This document shows, piece after piece, positions 25,477 to 34,379 of a stretch of DNA of 64,000 nt (position 1 is its first letter; every line of letters begins with the position of its first letter). The stretch is from Pseudomonas sp. (GTDB lineage: Bacteria; Pseudomonadota; Gammaproteobacteria; Pseudomonadales; Pseudomonadaceae). The notes under the pieces were generated by a model. The model saw nothing but the letters and a program-made list of their open reading frames with translations. It did not search any database and was not told the DNA's origin. Both the position numbers and the translations under genes were made by a program. The stretch is taken from the NCBI RefSeq assembly GCF_002796985.1, contig NZ_PEKX01000018.1, positions 124,001 through 188,000 of the forward strand. The letters run 5' to 3'.

Positions 25477-25526
25477 CAAATCACACTTTCGAGCGATCTA
25501 GCACCTTAGGACGCTGGATATAGTCG
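25477..25526 (+). promoter_or_regulatory. Putative activator site plus -10-like element before the DUF1302 gene
   Basis: CAAATCACACTTTCGAGCGA matches the site upstream of the AlkK-like gene at 17 of the first 21 positions. TATAGTCG at 25519-25526 lies at the same 42-base offset as the corresponding TAGAGTCG there. TATAGT is a 5/6 match to a -10 hexamer with no proper -35. Confidence 0.5.
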
Positions 25527-25563
25527 CCACTACTCATAACAAAAAACACATGGAGTAGCGTCG

Positions 25564-27486
25564 ATGAAAACCATGCAACATATCTGGCGCCTGGCGCGGT
25601 TACCGCTGGCCGTCAGCCTGGCTTCTTCACTGGCGGCTCCCGCTTCCGCTGTCAGCTTCAACATCGGGGAAATCGAAGGTTCGTTCGACTCGACGCTGTC
25701 CGTGGGGGCCAGCTGGTCGACCGAGAATCCGAACAGCAATCTCATCGGCGTGAACAACGGCGGCAAGGGCCTGTCCCAGACCTCCGACGATGGCCACCTG
25801 AACTACAAGGCCGGCAAGACCTTCTCGAAGATCTTCAAGGGCATCCACGACCTCGAACTCAAGTACGGCGACACCGGCGTCTTCGTGCGCGGCAAGTACT
25901 GGTACGACTTCGAACAGAAGGACGAGAACACCGAGTTCAAACCGCTCAGCGATCACAATCGCAAGGAAGCCGCCCAGGCCTCCGGTGGTGAAATTCTCGA
26001 CGCCTTCATCTACCACAACTACAACATCGCCGATCTGCCGGGCACCGTGCGCCTGGGCAAGCAGGTGGTGAACTGGGGCGAGAGCACCTTCATCCAGAAC
26101 GGTATCAGCGTGATCAACCCGTTCGACGTGACCGCCTTCCGCCGCCCGGGCTCCGAGATCAAGGAAGCGCTGGTGCCGGTGAACATGTTCTATCTGTCGC
26201 AGAACCTCACCGAGAACCTCTCCGCCGAAGGCTTTTACCAGCTCGAATGGGACCAGACCGCAGTCGACAACTGCGGCACCTTCTTCTCCCAGCCCGACGT
26301 AGTGGCTGACGGCTGCACCCAGAACCTGGCGGTGCTGACCAACAACCAGGGCTCGATCAACACCCTGAACTCCCTGCTTGGCCCGAGCCTGGCCCTGACG
26401 CCGTCGCCGTGGGATGAAGGCATCGTGGTGCGGCGCGGTCCGGACCGTGACGCCCGCGACAGCGGCCAGTACGGCTTCTCCCTGAAGTACTTCGCCGACA
26501 GCCTGAACACCGAGTTCGGCGGCTACTACATGAACTATCACAGCCGCCTGCCGATCTTCAGCGGCCGTGGCGCCGACGCCTCCAAGGTCACCCAGATCAA
26601 CCAGTTGATCACCAACATCGCGGCGATCAGCCCGTCTCTGGCGGCCCAGGCCGGCGCGGCGGCGATGGCGGGCAACTCCAGCTACTTCATCGAGTACCCC
26701 GAAGACATCCGCCTGTATGGCCTGAGCTTCTCCACCACGCTGCCCACCGGCACTGCCTGGCAGGGCGAGATCAGCTACCGGCCGAACGCTCCGGTACAGC
26801 TGAACACCACCGACATCCTGTATTCCGGCCTGGACCCGGTCTCCATCGGCGGCAACCATGTCTACAACAACGCCTCGGTGCTCAACGGCAACGCCGGCGA
26901 GGACCTGCATGGCTACCGCCGCAAGGAAGTCACCCAGCTGCAGACCACCTTCACCCACTTCTTCGATCAGGTCATGGGCGCCGAGCGTCTGACCCTGGTG
27001 GGCGAAGTGGGCTGGACCCACGTCGGCGGCCTGGAAAGCCAGAACAAGGCGCGCTACGGCCGTGACCCGGTCTTCGGCCCCGGCCCGCTGAACGGCAGCC
27101 TTAACGGCCGCCCGACTTGCGAGGCGCTCAACATCTCCACCCTGGGCACCGCCAACGCCAACAACGTCAGCCGCAACTGCGAAAGCGAGGGCTTCACCAC
27201 CGCCGACTCGTGGGGCTACCGCGCCCGCGCGATCTGGGACTACAACGACGTGTTCGCCGGGGTGAACCTCAAGCCCAACGTGGCCTGGTCCCACGACGTG
27301 GACGGCTACTCCCCCGGCCCTGGCGGCAACTTCGAGGAAGGCCGCAAGGCAGTCAGCCTGGGGGTCGATGCCGATTACCTGAACACCTACACCGCCAGCC
27401 TTGCCTACACCAACTACTTCGACGGCAAGTACACCACCGTCGATGACCGCGACTTCGTCAGCTTGAGCTTCGGGGTGACTTTCTAA
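25564..27486 (+). CDS. DUF1302 family outer-membrane beta-barrel-like protein
   Basis: A 640-residue exported protein. The signal peptide is MKTMQHIWRLARLPLAVSLASSLAAPASA, cleaved before VSFNIGEIEG. The mature part has alternating hydrophobic patterns, IEGSFDSTLSVGASWSTENPN near its start and a C-terminus DFVSLSFGVTF ending in Phe, as expected for an outer-membrane barrel. DUF1302 proteins are usually encoded next to DUF1329 proteins and lipid- or acyl-chain-related enzymes; transport of hydrophobic compounds across the envelope has been suggested but is not established. It has its own promoter sharing a motif with the ligase gene. The DUF1329 gene follows 168 bases later. Confidence 0.85.
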   Translation: MKTMQHIWRLARLPLAVSLASSLAAPASAVSFNIGEIEGSFDSTLSVGASWSTENPNSNLIGVNNGGKGLSQTSDDGHLNYKAGKTFSKIFKGIHDLELKYGDTGVFVRGKYWYDFEQKDENTEFKPLSDHNRKEAAQASGGEILDAFIYHNYNIADLPGTVRLGKQVVNWGESTFIQNGISVINPFDVTAFRRPGSEIKEALVPVNMFYLSQNLTENLSAEGFYQLEWDQTAVDNCGTFFSQPDVVADGCTQNLAVLTNNQGSINTLNSLLGPSLALTPSPWDEGIVVRRGPDRDARDSGQYGFSLKYFADSLNTEFGGYYMNYHSRLPIFSGRGADASKVTQINQLITNIAAISPSLAAQAGAAAMAGNSSYFIEYPEDIRLYGLSFSTTLPTGTAWQGEISYRPNAPVQLNTTDILYSGLDPVSIGGNHVYNNASVLNGNAGEDLHGYRRKEVTQLQTTFTHFFDQVMGAERLTLVGEVGWTHVGGLESQNKARYGRDPVFGPGPLNGSLNGRPTCEALNISTLGTANANNVSRNCESEGFTTADSWGYRARAIWDYNDVFAGVNLKPNVAWSHDVDGYSPGPGGNFEEGRKAVSLGVDADYLNTYTASLAYTNYFDGKYTTVDDRDFVSLSFGVTF

Positions 27487-27654
27487 GCCGGCCGTTCAAC
27501 CGGTAACCGGCCCGCTCCCGCGGCGGGCCATCCACGCGGCCGGGTAGCCCGGCCGCGCGGGGCAGCAGACAAGACCCGCGATCCATTCATTCAGGGGCAT
27601 CCCTGCAGGAGTGGCCAACGCGGTGGGCAAAGACTCAACGAGGACAATAAACGA

Positions 27655-29022
27655 ATGAGAACAACAAAGATCCTGCTGCACACGGGCGCCCTGGCGCTCA
27701 GCCTCATCGCCTCCCAGGTGATGGCGGCCGTCTCTGCCGACGAAGCGGCCAAGCTCGGCTCCACCCTGACCCCGATGGGCGCGGAAAAGGCCGGCAACGC
27801 CGACGGTACCATTCCGGCCTGGACCGGTGGCCTGCCCAAGAATGCCGGCACTGCTGACAGCAAGGGCTTCCTCAGCGACCCGTTCGCCAGCGAGAAGCCG
27901 CTGTTCACCATCACCGCGCAGAACATGGACCAGTACAAGGCCAAGCTGACCCCCGGCCAGCAGGCGATGTTCAAGCGCTACCCCGACACCTACAAGATGC
28001 CGGTGTACACCACGCACCGCACCGCCACCGTGCCGGATAACGTGCTGGAGGCGACCAAGAAGAACGCCACCAGCACCAAGCTGCTGCAGGGCGGCAACGG
28101 CCTGGAGAACTTCCAGGTGGCCAACCCCTTCCCGATTCCGAAGGACGGCCTGGAAGTCATCTGGAACCACATCACCCGCTACCGCGGCGGCCATGTGCGC
28201 CGTCTGGTGACTCAGGCCACCCCGCAGGTCAACGGTTCCTACTCGCTGGTGTACTTCCAGGACGAGTTCGTCTTCCGTACCGACCTGAAGGACTACGACG
28301 CCAGCAAGCCGAGCAACGTGCTGTTCTACTTCAAGCAACGCGTCACCGCCCCGGCACGCCTGGCCGGTAACGTGCTGCTGGTGCACGAGACCCTCGACCA
28401 GGTGAAGGAACCGCGCCTGGCGTGGCTCTACAACGCCGGTCAGCGCCGCGTACGCCGCGCCCCGCAGGTGTCCTACGATGGCCCGGGTACCGCCGCCGAC
28501 GGCCTGCGTACCTCCGACAACCTGGACATGTACAACGGTGCGCCGGACCGCTACGACTGGAAACTGGTGGGCAAGCAGGAGCTGTACATCCCGTACAACA
28601 ACTACAAGATGGATGATCCGAAGCTCAAGTATGCGGACATCATCAAGCCCGGCCACCTGAACCAGGACCTGAGCCGCTACGAGCTGCACCGCGTGTGGCA
28701 TGTGACCGCCACCCTGAAACCGGGCGAGCGCCACATCTACGCCAAGCGTGACTTCTTCATCGACGAGGACACCTGGCAGGCCGTGGAAATCGACCACTAC
28801 GACGGTCGTGGCACCCTGTGGCGCGTGGCCGAGGCCTTCAACCAGTACTACTACAACTACCAGGTACCGTGGTACACCGCGGAAACCCTGTATGACCTGC
28901 TGTCCGGCCGCTACCTGGTGCTGGGTCTGAAGAACGAGGAGAAATCCGCCTACGACTTCAACTACAGTGCTTCGGAAAGCGACTTCACCCCGGCAGCGCT
29001 TCGCCAGGAAGGCGTGCGCTGA
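27655..29022 (+). CDS. DUF1329 family periplasmic protein
   Basis: A 455-residue exported protein with the signal peptide MRTTKILLHTGALALSLIASQVMA. The family's landmarks are SADEAAKLGSTLTPMGAEKAGNADGTIPAWTGG near the start and YDWKLVGKQELYIPYNN plus HRVWHVTATLKPGERHIYAKRDFFIDEDTW in the second half, which resembles a LolA/LolB-type lipid-carrying fold. It is the constant partner of DUF1302, so the pair plausibly shuttles or exports a hydrophobic molecule between membranes. That is inference from the partnership; the cargo is unknown. A strong terminator follows at 29061-29084. Confidence 0.85.
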   Translation: MRTTKILLHTGALALSLIASQVMAAVSADEAAKLGSTLTPMGAEKAGNADGTIPAWTGGLPKNAGTADSKGFLSDPFASEKPLFTITAQNMDQYKAKLTPGQQAMFKRYPDTYKMPVYTTHRTATVPDNVLEATKKNATSTKLLQGGNGLENFQVANPFPIPKDGLEVIWNHITRYRGGHVRRLVTQATPQVNGSYSLVYFQDEFVFRTDLKDYDASKPSNVLFYFKQRVTAPARLAGNVLLVHETLDQVKEPRLAWLYNAGQRRVRRAPQVSYDGPGTAADGLRTSDNLDMYNGAPDRYDWKLVGKQELYIPYNNYKMDDPKLKYADIIKPGHLNQDLSRYELHRVWHVTATLKPGERHIYAKRDFFIDEDTWQAVEIDHYDGRGTLWRVAEAFNQYYYNYQVPWYTAETLYDLLSGRYLVLGLKNEEKSAYDFNYSASESDFTPAALRQEGVR

Positions 29023-29060
29023 TCCCCCGATCCCCACGGGTGGTTCCGCGGTGAGAAAAG

Positions 29061-29084
29061 ACCGGCCTTCGGGCCGGTTTTTTT
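29061..29084 (+). terminator. Rho-independent terminator after the DUF1329 gene
   Basis: ACCGGCC and GGCCGGT flank a TTCG tetraloop, followed by a run of T. Confidence 0.92.
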
Positions 29085-29256
29085 ATGGGGAATCATCTGT
29101 CAGATGAATGGAGGTCGGAATGTCGGATGCCTTCCAGTCATCTTGTGAGCAAAGGTAACAAAATCGGCTTCAAATCCCGCCCGCGAGGGGCTAGGCTCCG
29201 TCCACAGTGTGATCCCCGTCGACATAGCGATAAGAGCTAGAGCAAGAGCCAGGCCA

Positions 29257-31980
29257 ATGACCGACTTCTCGACTCTGCCAAGACTGACCGATATTCCCCC
29301 CACTGCGGGCAACCGGTTCTTCCGGCCGCCGCTGCCGCATGGCCATGTCGCCCGTTCGCGCTTGTGCGAGCGGATGGCAGCAGGGCTGGAGGGACGGCTG
29401 ATCCTGGTGTCTGCGCCGGCGGGGTTCGGCAAGAGTTCCCTCGCCATCGAGTTCTGCCAGACCCTGGAAGGCCACTGGCGCAGTCTGTGGCTGGGGCTCA
29501 GTGCCAGGGACAGCGATCCGGGGCGTTTCCTTGAACGCCTGCTCGATGGCTTGCGCCTGCATTTCCCCACGCTCGGTGATGAAGCCCTGGCCCTGCTGAA
29601 GATGCGCCAGCGCCACCAGCCCTTCGCCTTCGAAGCCTGGCTCGACGACCTGCTCGATGAGCTGGTGGACAGCTTGTCCGCCGAACGCCCGCTGCTGCTG
29701 GTGCTCGACGACTACCACCTGGCCCAGGGCGCGGTGCTCGACCGCTGCCTGCAGTTCCTCCTCAATCACCAGCCCGCTGGCCTGGTCGTGCTGGTCACCA
29801 GCCGCCAGCGTCCGGACTGGCACCTCGCGCGCCTGCGCCTGTCGCGGCAGCTATTGGAATTCACCGAGCAGGACCTGCGCCTGACCGTCGAGGAAACCGC
29901 GCAGCTGGTCTCGGCCAACGGCGCGCAACTGGACGACAACGCCCTGGACAACCTGGTCGAGCGCAGCGAAGGTTGGATCGCCGGGCTGCGCCTGTGGTTG
30001 CTGGCCCATGGCGACGAACTGGCGGCCAACGTGCCGGACCTGTCGGTGCATGGCGCCGAGGAGCTGATCCGCGACTATCTCCTGGAAGAGGTGATCGACA
30101 AGCAGTCTCCGGAGGTCCAGATATTCCTGGCCCAGACTGCGCGCTTCGAACGCTTCTCCGCCGAACTCTGCGATGCGCTGCGTGACGCGCACGACAGCGC
30201 CTCCATCCTGCGCCACCTGCAGCAGCATCAGGTGTTCCTCGTGCCGCTGGACGAGCAGGGCCAGTGGTTCCGCTATCACCACCTGTTTTCCGACCTGCTG
30301 CTGGCGCGCCCGCTGCCAGGCTCCGGGCCTTCGGCGGCGGCGCTGCACCTGCGCGCCTGCCGCTGGTTCAGTGCCCAGGGCCTGTTCGATGACGCGGTGG
30401 AGCAGGCCCTGCGCGCCGGCCACCCGGAAGTGGCGGCGAGCCTGGTGCAAAGTCTTTCCGAGGAACAACTGCTGGCCGAGCAGAACGTCGCCACGCTGCT
30501 GCGCTGGAAGATGGACCTGCCCGACAGCCTGCTGGCCAGCACACCGCGCCTGATCGTGCTGTACAGCTGGGCGCTGGCGCTGGCCTGCCAGCTGGATGCG
30601 GCCGAGGAACTGGCCGCGCAGCTGTCGCGCTTCCTGCCCGCCGCCGATGCCACTACCCAGCGTGACCTGCTCGCCCAATGGCAGGCCCTGGAGGGTGTGA
30701 TCGCCCGCGGCCGCGGCGAGATCGACGCGGCCGAGCGGCACTGCGAGGAAGCCATGCACGGCCTTGGCCCGGAGCGCTTCGGCCCGCGCCTGCTGTGCCT
30801 GTCGACCCTGAGCAACCTGGCCATTGTGCGCGACGACCTGTGGCGAGCTCGTAGCTTGAACCGAGAGGCGCTGGAGTTGGCGCAACGCTTCGGCAACCCG
30901 CTGTTCGAAGCCATGGTGCATTACGACCGCGCCCGCGTTCTGCAAGCGCGTGGCGAAGTGCTGCGCGCCGAAGACGAGGTGCGGCAAGGGGTGGCGCGGC
31001 TGTCCAGCCTGTCATCCCAGCGTCGTTACGCCGTGCGTGGCCGGCTGATGCTCTACCAGGGCTACCTGCGCAGCCTGGCGCTGCAGCCGGACGAGGCGCG
31101 CAAATGCCTCAAGGCCGGCATCGAGGAAGCCCGCGCCTGCCGCGACATCAGCCTGGTGATCGGTTTCTGCGTGCTGGCCAGCCTGGAAGGGCGGCTGGGC
31201 AACTACGCTCGCGCTTTCGCCCACCTCGCCGAGGTCGAGCGGATGATGCATGTGTGGGACGTGCCGCCGGTCTACTACCTGTCGGCTATCACCCTGATCA
31301 AATGCGAACTCTGGCTCGGCCAGGGCCAGGTCGAGCTGGCCACTGTCTGGCTGGAGCGCCTGCGTGACACCTACACCGGCGACGAGCCGGCTACCCCGCC
31401 GGAATGTTCGCCGCAGCTGCCGCGCAACGTGGAGATGCTGCAGTCCCAGCTGGAGCGGCGCGAAGGCCGCATGGCCGAGGCCGAGGCCCGGTTGCGCGCT
31501 GTGGCCAGCGGCGCCCTGCAAGGTGGGGCGCAGTTGCAGGCGCGCTTTGCCCAGGGCCAACTGGTCGCCCTGCTGCTGCAGGAGGGTCGCGAGCGTGAGG
31601 CCTCCTTCGAGCTGGGCGAGTGCCTGAGTGGCCTGGCCGTCGGGCTGCTGGTTCCTCTGCATGAAGTGCTGTTGCAGCATCCGGAATGGTTGCGCGAACA
31701 ACTGGCTGTGCGGGCTACTTCGCCGGCCATCGAGGCCTTGCGCGAACGTTTGCCGGCGTTACCGGAACGTGGGGCGGCGCTCACCGACTGCCTCAGCGGG
31801 CGCGAGCTGGCGGTGCTGGAGCTGATCGCCCAGGGCTGCTCCAACCAGGAAATCAGCGAGCGCCTGTTCATCTCCCTGCACACCGTGAAGAGCCACGCCC
31901 GCCACATCAATGACAAGCTCGGCGTGGAGCGCCGCACCCAGGCGGTGGCGCGGGCGAAGGAGCTGGGGTTGTTGCGTTAG
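29257..31980 (+). CDS. MalT/AlkS-type LuxR-family ATPase transcriptional activator
   Basis: A 907-residue STAND-type regulator. An N-terminal P-loop SAPAGFGKSS (residues 52-61) begins an NTPase domain, with a Walker-B-like LLLVLDDYHL. A winged-helix and long helical repeat region follow, and the C-terminus is a LuxR HTH (LSGRELAVLELIAQGCSNQE to LFISLHTVKSHARHINDKLG). This is the MalT/AlkS layout: AlkS activates alkane degradation genes including alkK. It is encoded directly after the ligase, DUF1302 and DUF1329 genes, so it is the best candidate for their activator. The ATG at 29257 is preferred over an upstream GTG at 29209. Confidence 0.85.
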   Translation: MTDFSTLPRLTDIPPTAGNRFFRPPLPHGHVARSRLCERMAAGLEGRLILVSAPAGFGKSSLAIEFCQTLEGHWRSLWLGLSARDSDPGRFLERLLDGLRLHFPTLGDEALALLKMRQRHQPFAFEAWLDDLLDELVDSLSAERPLLLVLDDYHLAQGAVLDRCLQFLLNHQPAGLVVLVTSRQRPDWHLARLRLSRQLLEFTEQDLRLTVEETAQLVSANGAQLDDNALDNLVERSEGWIAGLRLWLLAHGDELAANVPDLSVHGAEELIRDYLLEEVIDKQSPEVQIFLAQTARFERFSAELCDALRDAHDSASILRHLQQHQVFLVPLDEQGQWFRYHHLFSDLLLARPLPGSGPSAAALHLRACRWFSAQGLFDDAVEQALRAGHPEVAASLVQSLSEEQLLAEQNVATLLRWKMDLPDSLLASTPRLIVLYSWALALACQLDAAEELAAQLSRFLPAADATTQRDLLAQWQALEGVIARGRGEIDAAERHCEEAMHGLGPERFGPRLLCLSTLSNLAIVRDDLWRARSLNREALELAQRFGNPLFEAMVHYDRARVLQARGEVLRAEDEVRQGVARLSSLSSQRRYAVRGRLMLYQGYLRSLALQPDEARKCLKAGIEEARACRDISLVIGFCVLASLEGRLGNYARAFAHLAEVERMMHVWDVPPVYYLSAITLIKCELWLGQGQVELATVWLERLRDTYTGDEPATPPECSPQLPRNVEMLQSQLERREGRMAEAEARLRAVASGALQGGAQLQARFAQGQLVALLLQEGREREASFELGECLSGLAVGLLVPLHEVLLQHPEWLREQLAVRATSPAIEALRERLPALPERGAALTDCLSGRELAVLELIAQGCSNQEISERLFISLHTVKSHARHINDKLGVERRTQAVARAKELGLLR

Positions 31981-32003
31981 GGGCGATTCCTCTGCCTGGG
32001 CTT

Positions 32004-32120
32004 CCCCTCACCCTAACCCTCTCCCAATGGGAGAGGGGACTGATCGGAGCAGGGAGTGGCCAAGGCATCAGCCGGGGCGGACGGCCCCCTCTCCCTCTGG
32101 GAGAGGGCTGGGGTGAGGGG
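32004..32120. repeat. CCCTCACCC/CCCTCTCCC inverted repeat pair
   Basis: A left unit CCCCTCACCCTAACCCTCTC with internal hairpin at 32004-32038 faces an inverted unit CCCCTCTCCCTCTGGGAGAG ending GGGTGAGGGG at 32086-32120. The same theme appears at 5411-5444. Confidence 0.8.
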
Positions 32121-32188
32121 GCCGAGCCGTAGGCTCCGATGCTGGGCTGATCTTCATCTATCTGAATAGCGATCCGCTGGCACCAGCC

Positions 32189-33061
32189 TCACATCCCCTT
32201 CTTCTTCTCCACCTCCGCCGGCGCACTCAAATCCAGTCCCTTGGGCGCCGGTTGCCCCTTCGCCGGAGCGGCCAGTTGCTGCTGCACATCCGCCTGGATC
32301 GCCTGCAGCACCGGCAACAGGTCGCGCATGTTCTCGCGCACTTCCGGGTAGGCATGTTTCTGCGCCAGTTCATCCACGCGCATCAACAGTTGCACGCGCA
32401 CTTCCGGCGGCAGGTGGATGAAGAGCTCGGGCAACTGCTTGGCCAGTTCGGCGCTGTAGAGCACCAGGTCCTGGCGGTCGAACTGGGCGGTGAGGCCGAG
32501 GTAGTCCAGCGCGCTGCTGGTGAGCATCGAGGCGGCGGCCTTGGCTTCCTGCATGCCCTGCAGGCGCACCGGGTTGCGCTGCTCGCTCTGCGCCAGGGTC
32601 ATCCAGAATTCCACCGTCAGGTTGAACAGGATCGCCTGTTCGCGCAGCGAGTAACTCATCAGGCCCAGCGCCTCGGCGCCATACGGCTGCTTGGCGGCGC
32701 GGAAGTTGAAGTACAGGCGCATCAGCTCCTTGAGCTTGAACAGCACCTCGCGCGCCTCGTTCTGCCGCAGCTCCAGCGGGGCGTAGATGTTCAGCTGCGG
32801 GCGGAAGTTCTCCTCGCTGACCATGCGCTGATAGATCGGCCCGGTGAACTCGCCGCTGCGCCGGGGCAGGCCGTTGACCTGGGTCTCGTCGATCTTCTTC
32901 AGCGCGTCGATCAGCACCTGATAGTCGGCGCTGGTCCAGGTGCGCTGGATGTCGGGAATCTTCTGGCCCAGGTAATACAGGTCGGCGGACAGGGCAGGGC
33001 GGCACAGGAGCAGCAACAGCGCGGCCAGCGGCCACAGCGAACGGCGAATGAGGATCGGCAC
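32189..33061 (-). CDS. Exported protein of unknown function (290 aa)
   Basis: A 290-residue protein with a signal peptide (MPILIRRSLWPLAALLLLLCRPALSA) and a mostly helical mature part (DLYYLGQKIPDIQRTWTSADYQVLIDALKKI). The C-terminus is low-complexity and lysine-rich (PKGLDLSAPAEVEKKKGM). There is no lipobox at the cleavage site and no recognisable enzyme motif. The start is GTG at 33061 with AGGAAA 9 bases before it. It is divergent from the alpha/beta-hydrolase gene by 163 bases. I do not recognise the family; periplasmic location is the only firm statement. Confidence 0.7.
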   Translation of the reverse strand: MPILIRRSLWPLAALLLLLCRPALSADLYYLGQKIPDIQRTWTSADYQVLIDALKKIDETQVNGLPRRSGEFTGPIYQRMVSEENFRPQLNIYAPLELRQNEAREVLFKLKELMRLYFNFRAAKQPYGAEALGLMSYSLREQAILFNLTVEFWMTLAQSEQRNPVRLQGMQEAKAAASMLTSSALDYLGLTAQFDRQDLVLYSAELAKQLPELFIHLPPEVRVQLLMRVDELAQKHAYPEVRENMRDLLPVLQAIQADVQQQLAAPAKGQPAPKGLDLSAPAEVEKKKGM

Positions 33062-33224
33062 GAACGGGCTTTCCTTGCACGAGGGCGGGTCGGGCTAGGT
33101 TAGCGAGGTGTAACGCCGGCGTCATCCCGTGGCGAGCCTCGACACTACCTAGGTTGGGCGCGTCGGCGCAGGCGCTGTGGTGTGATCACTGTTCGAGAAC
33201 AACAAGCACGGGAGTCACTCGTCC

Positions 33225-34163
33225 ATGACCGCCACCCTGTCTCTGCAACCGCCGTTGGCCGAGGGCCTGGCCCGCTATGGCTTCGGCCCCCTGCCATTGG
33301 CCGCGCTGAAGGCACGCTACGCTTCGGCCGAGTCCGGCTCGAAGTTCATTCACGTCGACGGCTTCGATGTCCATTACCGCGACGAAGGCAGCCCGGACAA
33401 GCCGGTGCTGGTACTCGTTCACGGCGTGATGGCTTCGCTGCACACCTGGGACGGCTGGGTCACCGAGCTGTCCCGGCACTTCCGCATCATCCGCCTCGAC
33501 GTGCCCGGCTTCGGCCTCACCGGCGGCGGCCAGGACCGCGAGTACGACGGCGAGCGCCTGGTGAGGGCGTTCGGTATGTTCCTCGATCGCCTCGACCTCA
33601 AGCACGTGTCCATCGCCGGTAACTCCCTGGGCGGCTATATCGCCTGGAACTACGCGCTGGCCAATGCCCACCGCGTCGAGCGGCTGATCCTGATCGACCC
33701 GGCCGGCTACTACATGCAGAAAGTCCCGCTGATGATCGCCAGTGCGGTGCTGCCCGGCGCCGGCATCATGATGCCGATGTGGATGCCGCGTGCGCTGGTG
33801 GCGCAGGGCATCAAGGAAGTCTACGGCGATGCGCGCAAGATCAAGCCGGGGGTGATCGACCGCTACTACGACATCAGCCGTCGACCGGGTAACCGCCGCG
33901 CGATGATCGACATCTTCCGCGTGCTGGTGAAGGCCAACCGCGAGGAACTGCCCACCACCCCGAATCGCGTCGCCGCCTTGAAAGTGCCGACGATGCTGAT
34001 GTGGGGCGAGCGCGACCGCTGGATCTCGCCGCGCCATGTGCCGATGTGGCAGCGCGACGTGCCAGGGATCGAGGTGAAGGTCTATCCAGGCGTGGGGCAT
34101 ATCCCGATGGAAGAAATCCCCGAGGAATCGGCGGCGGATGCGCTGCGTTTCCTGCATGCCTGA
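33225..34163 (+). CDS. Alpha/beta-fold hydrolase (putative esterase/lipase)
   Basis: A 312-residue alpha/beta hydrolase. The oxyanion strand VLVLVHGVMASLHTWDGW, the nucleophile elbow GNSLGG, the acid in MLMWGERDRW and the catalytic His in GVGHIPMEE are all in the expected order. There is no signal peptide, so it is cytoplasmic. The 30-residue N-terminal extension before FIHVDGFDVHYRDEG is rich in Leu/Ala/Pro. Substrate unknown; the lid region (about 165-225) is long and hydrophobic (MIASAVLPGAGIMMPMWMP), suggesting a lipid-like acyl substrate or membrane contact. GGAG lies 10 bases before the ATG. A terminator follows at 34182-34207. Confidence 0.85.
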   Translation: MTATLSLQPPLAEGLARYGFGPLPLAALKARYASAESGSKFIHVDGFDVHYRDEGSPDKPVLVLVHGVMASLHTWDGWVTELSRHFRIIRLDVPGFGLTGGGQDREYDGERLVRAFGMFLDRLDLKHVSIAGNSLGGYIAWNYALANAHRVERLILIDPAGYYMQKVPLMIASAVLPGAGIMMPMWMPRALVAQGIKEVYGDARKIKPGVIDRYYDISRRPGNRRAMIDIFRVLVKANREELPTTPNRVAALKVPTMLMWGERDRWISPRHVPMWQRDVPGIEVKVYPGVGHIPMEEIPEESAADALRFLHA

Positions 34164-34181
34164 ATCTTGATCGCTCGATGA

Positions 34182-34207
34182 AAAGCCCGGCCAATGTGCC
34201 GGGCTTT
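34182..34207 (+). terminator. Rho-independent terminator after the hydrolase gene
   Basis: AAAGCCCGGC pairs with GCCGGGCTTT around CAATGT, then TCTCGTT. Confidence 0.8.
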
Positions 34208-34230
34208 CTCGTTCTGCCGAAACGTTTTTC

Positions 34231-34313
34231 GTAGGAGCGAGCTTGCTCGCGAAGCTCTTTGCTGGGCCTGAAACCAAGGTGCCCGAGCGGTTCGCGAGCA
34301 AGCTCGCTCCTAC
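34231..34313. repeat. REP inverted pair
   Basis: GTAGGAGCGAGCTTGCTCGC at the left end faces its exact inverse at the right end across about 37 bases. Confidence 0.92.
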
Positions 34314-34336
34314 ATGGGGCTTCGCTCGGAAACGAA

Positions 34337-34360
34337 ACCGCCCCGACAGGGCGGGGCGGT
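34337..34360 (-). terminator. Terminator hairpin for the PF10118-type gene
   Basis: ACCGCCCCG and CGGGGCGGT form a strong stem; on the minus strand it is followed by TTTCG. The T run is short. Confidence 0.6.
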
Positions 34361-34379
34361 GTTCCGAGCAGAGGAGGGG

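Noticed and set aside
29171..29188. A third CAAATC site, CAAATCCCGCCCGCGAGG, before the MalT/AlkS-type gene
   Set aside because: Beyond CAAATC it matches the two other sites poorly, and no TANAGTCG element lies at the 42-base offset.
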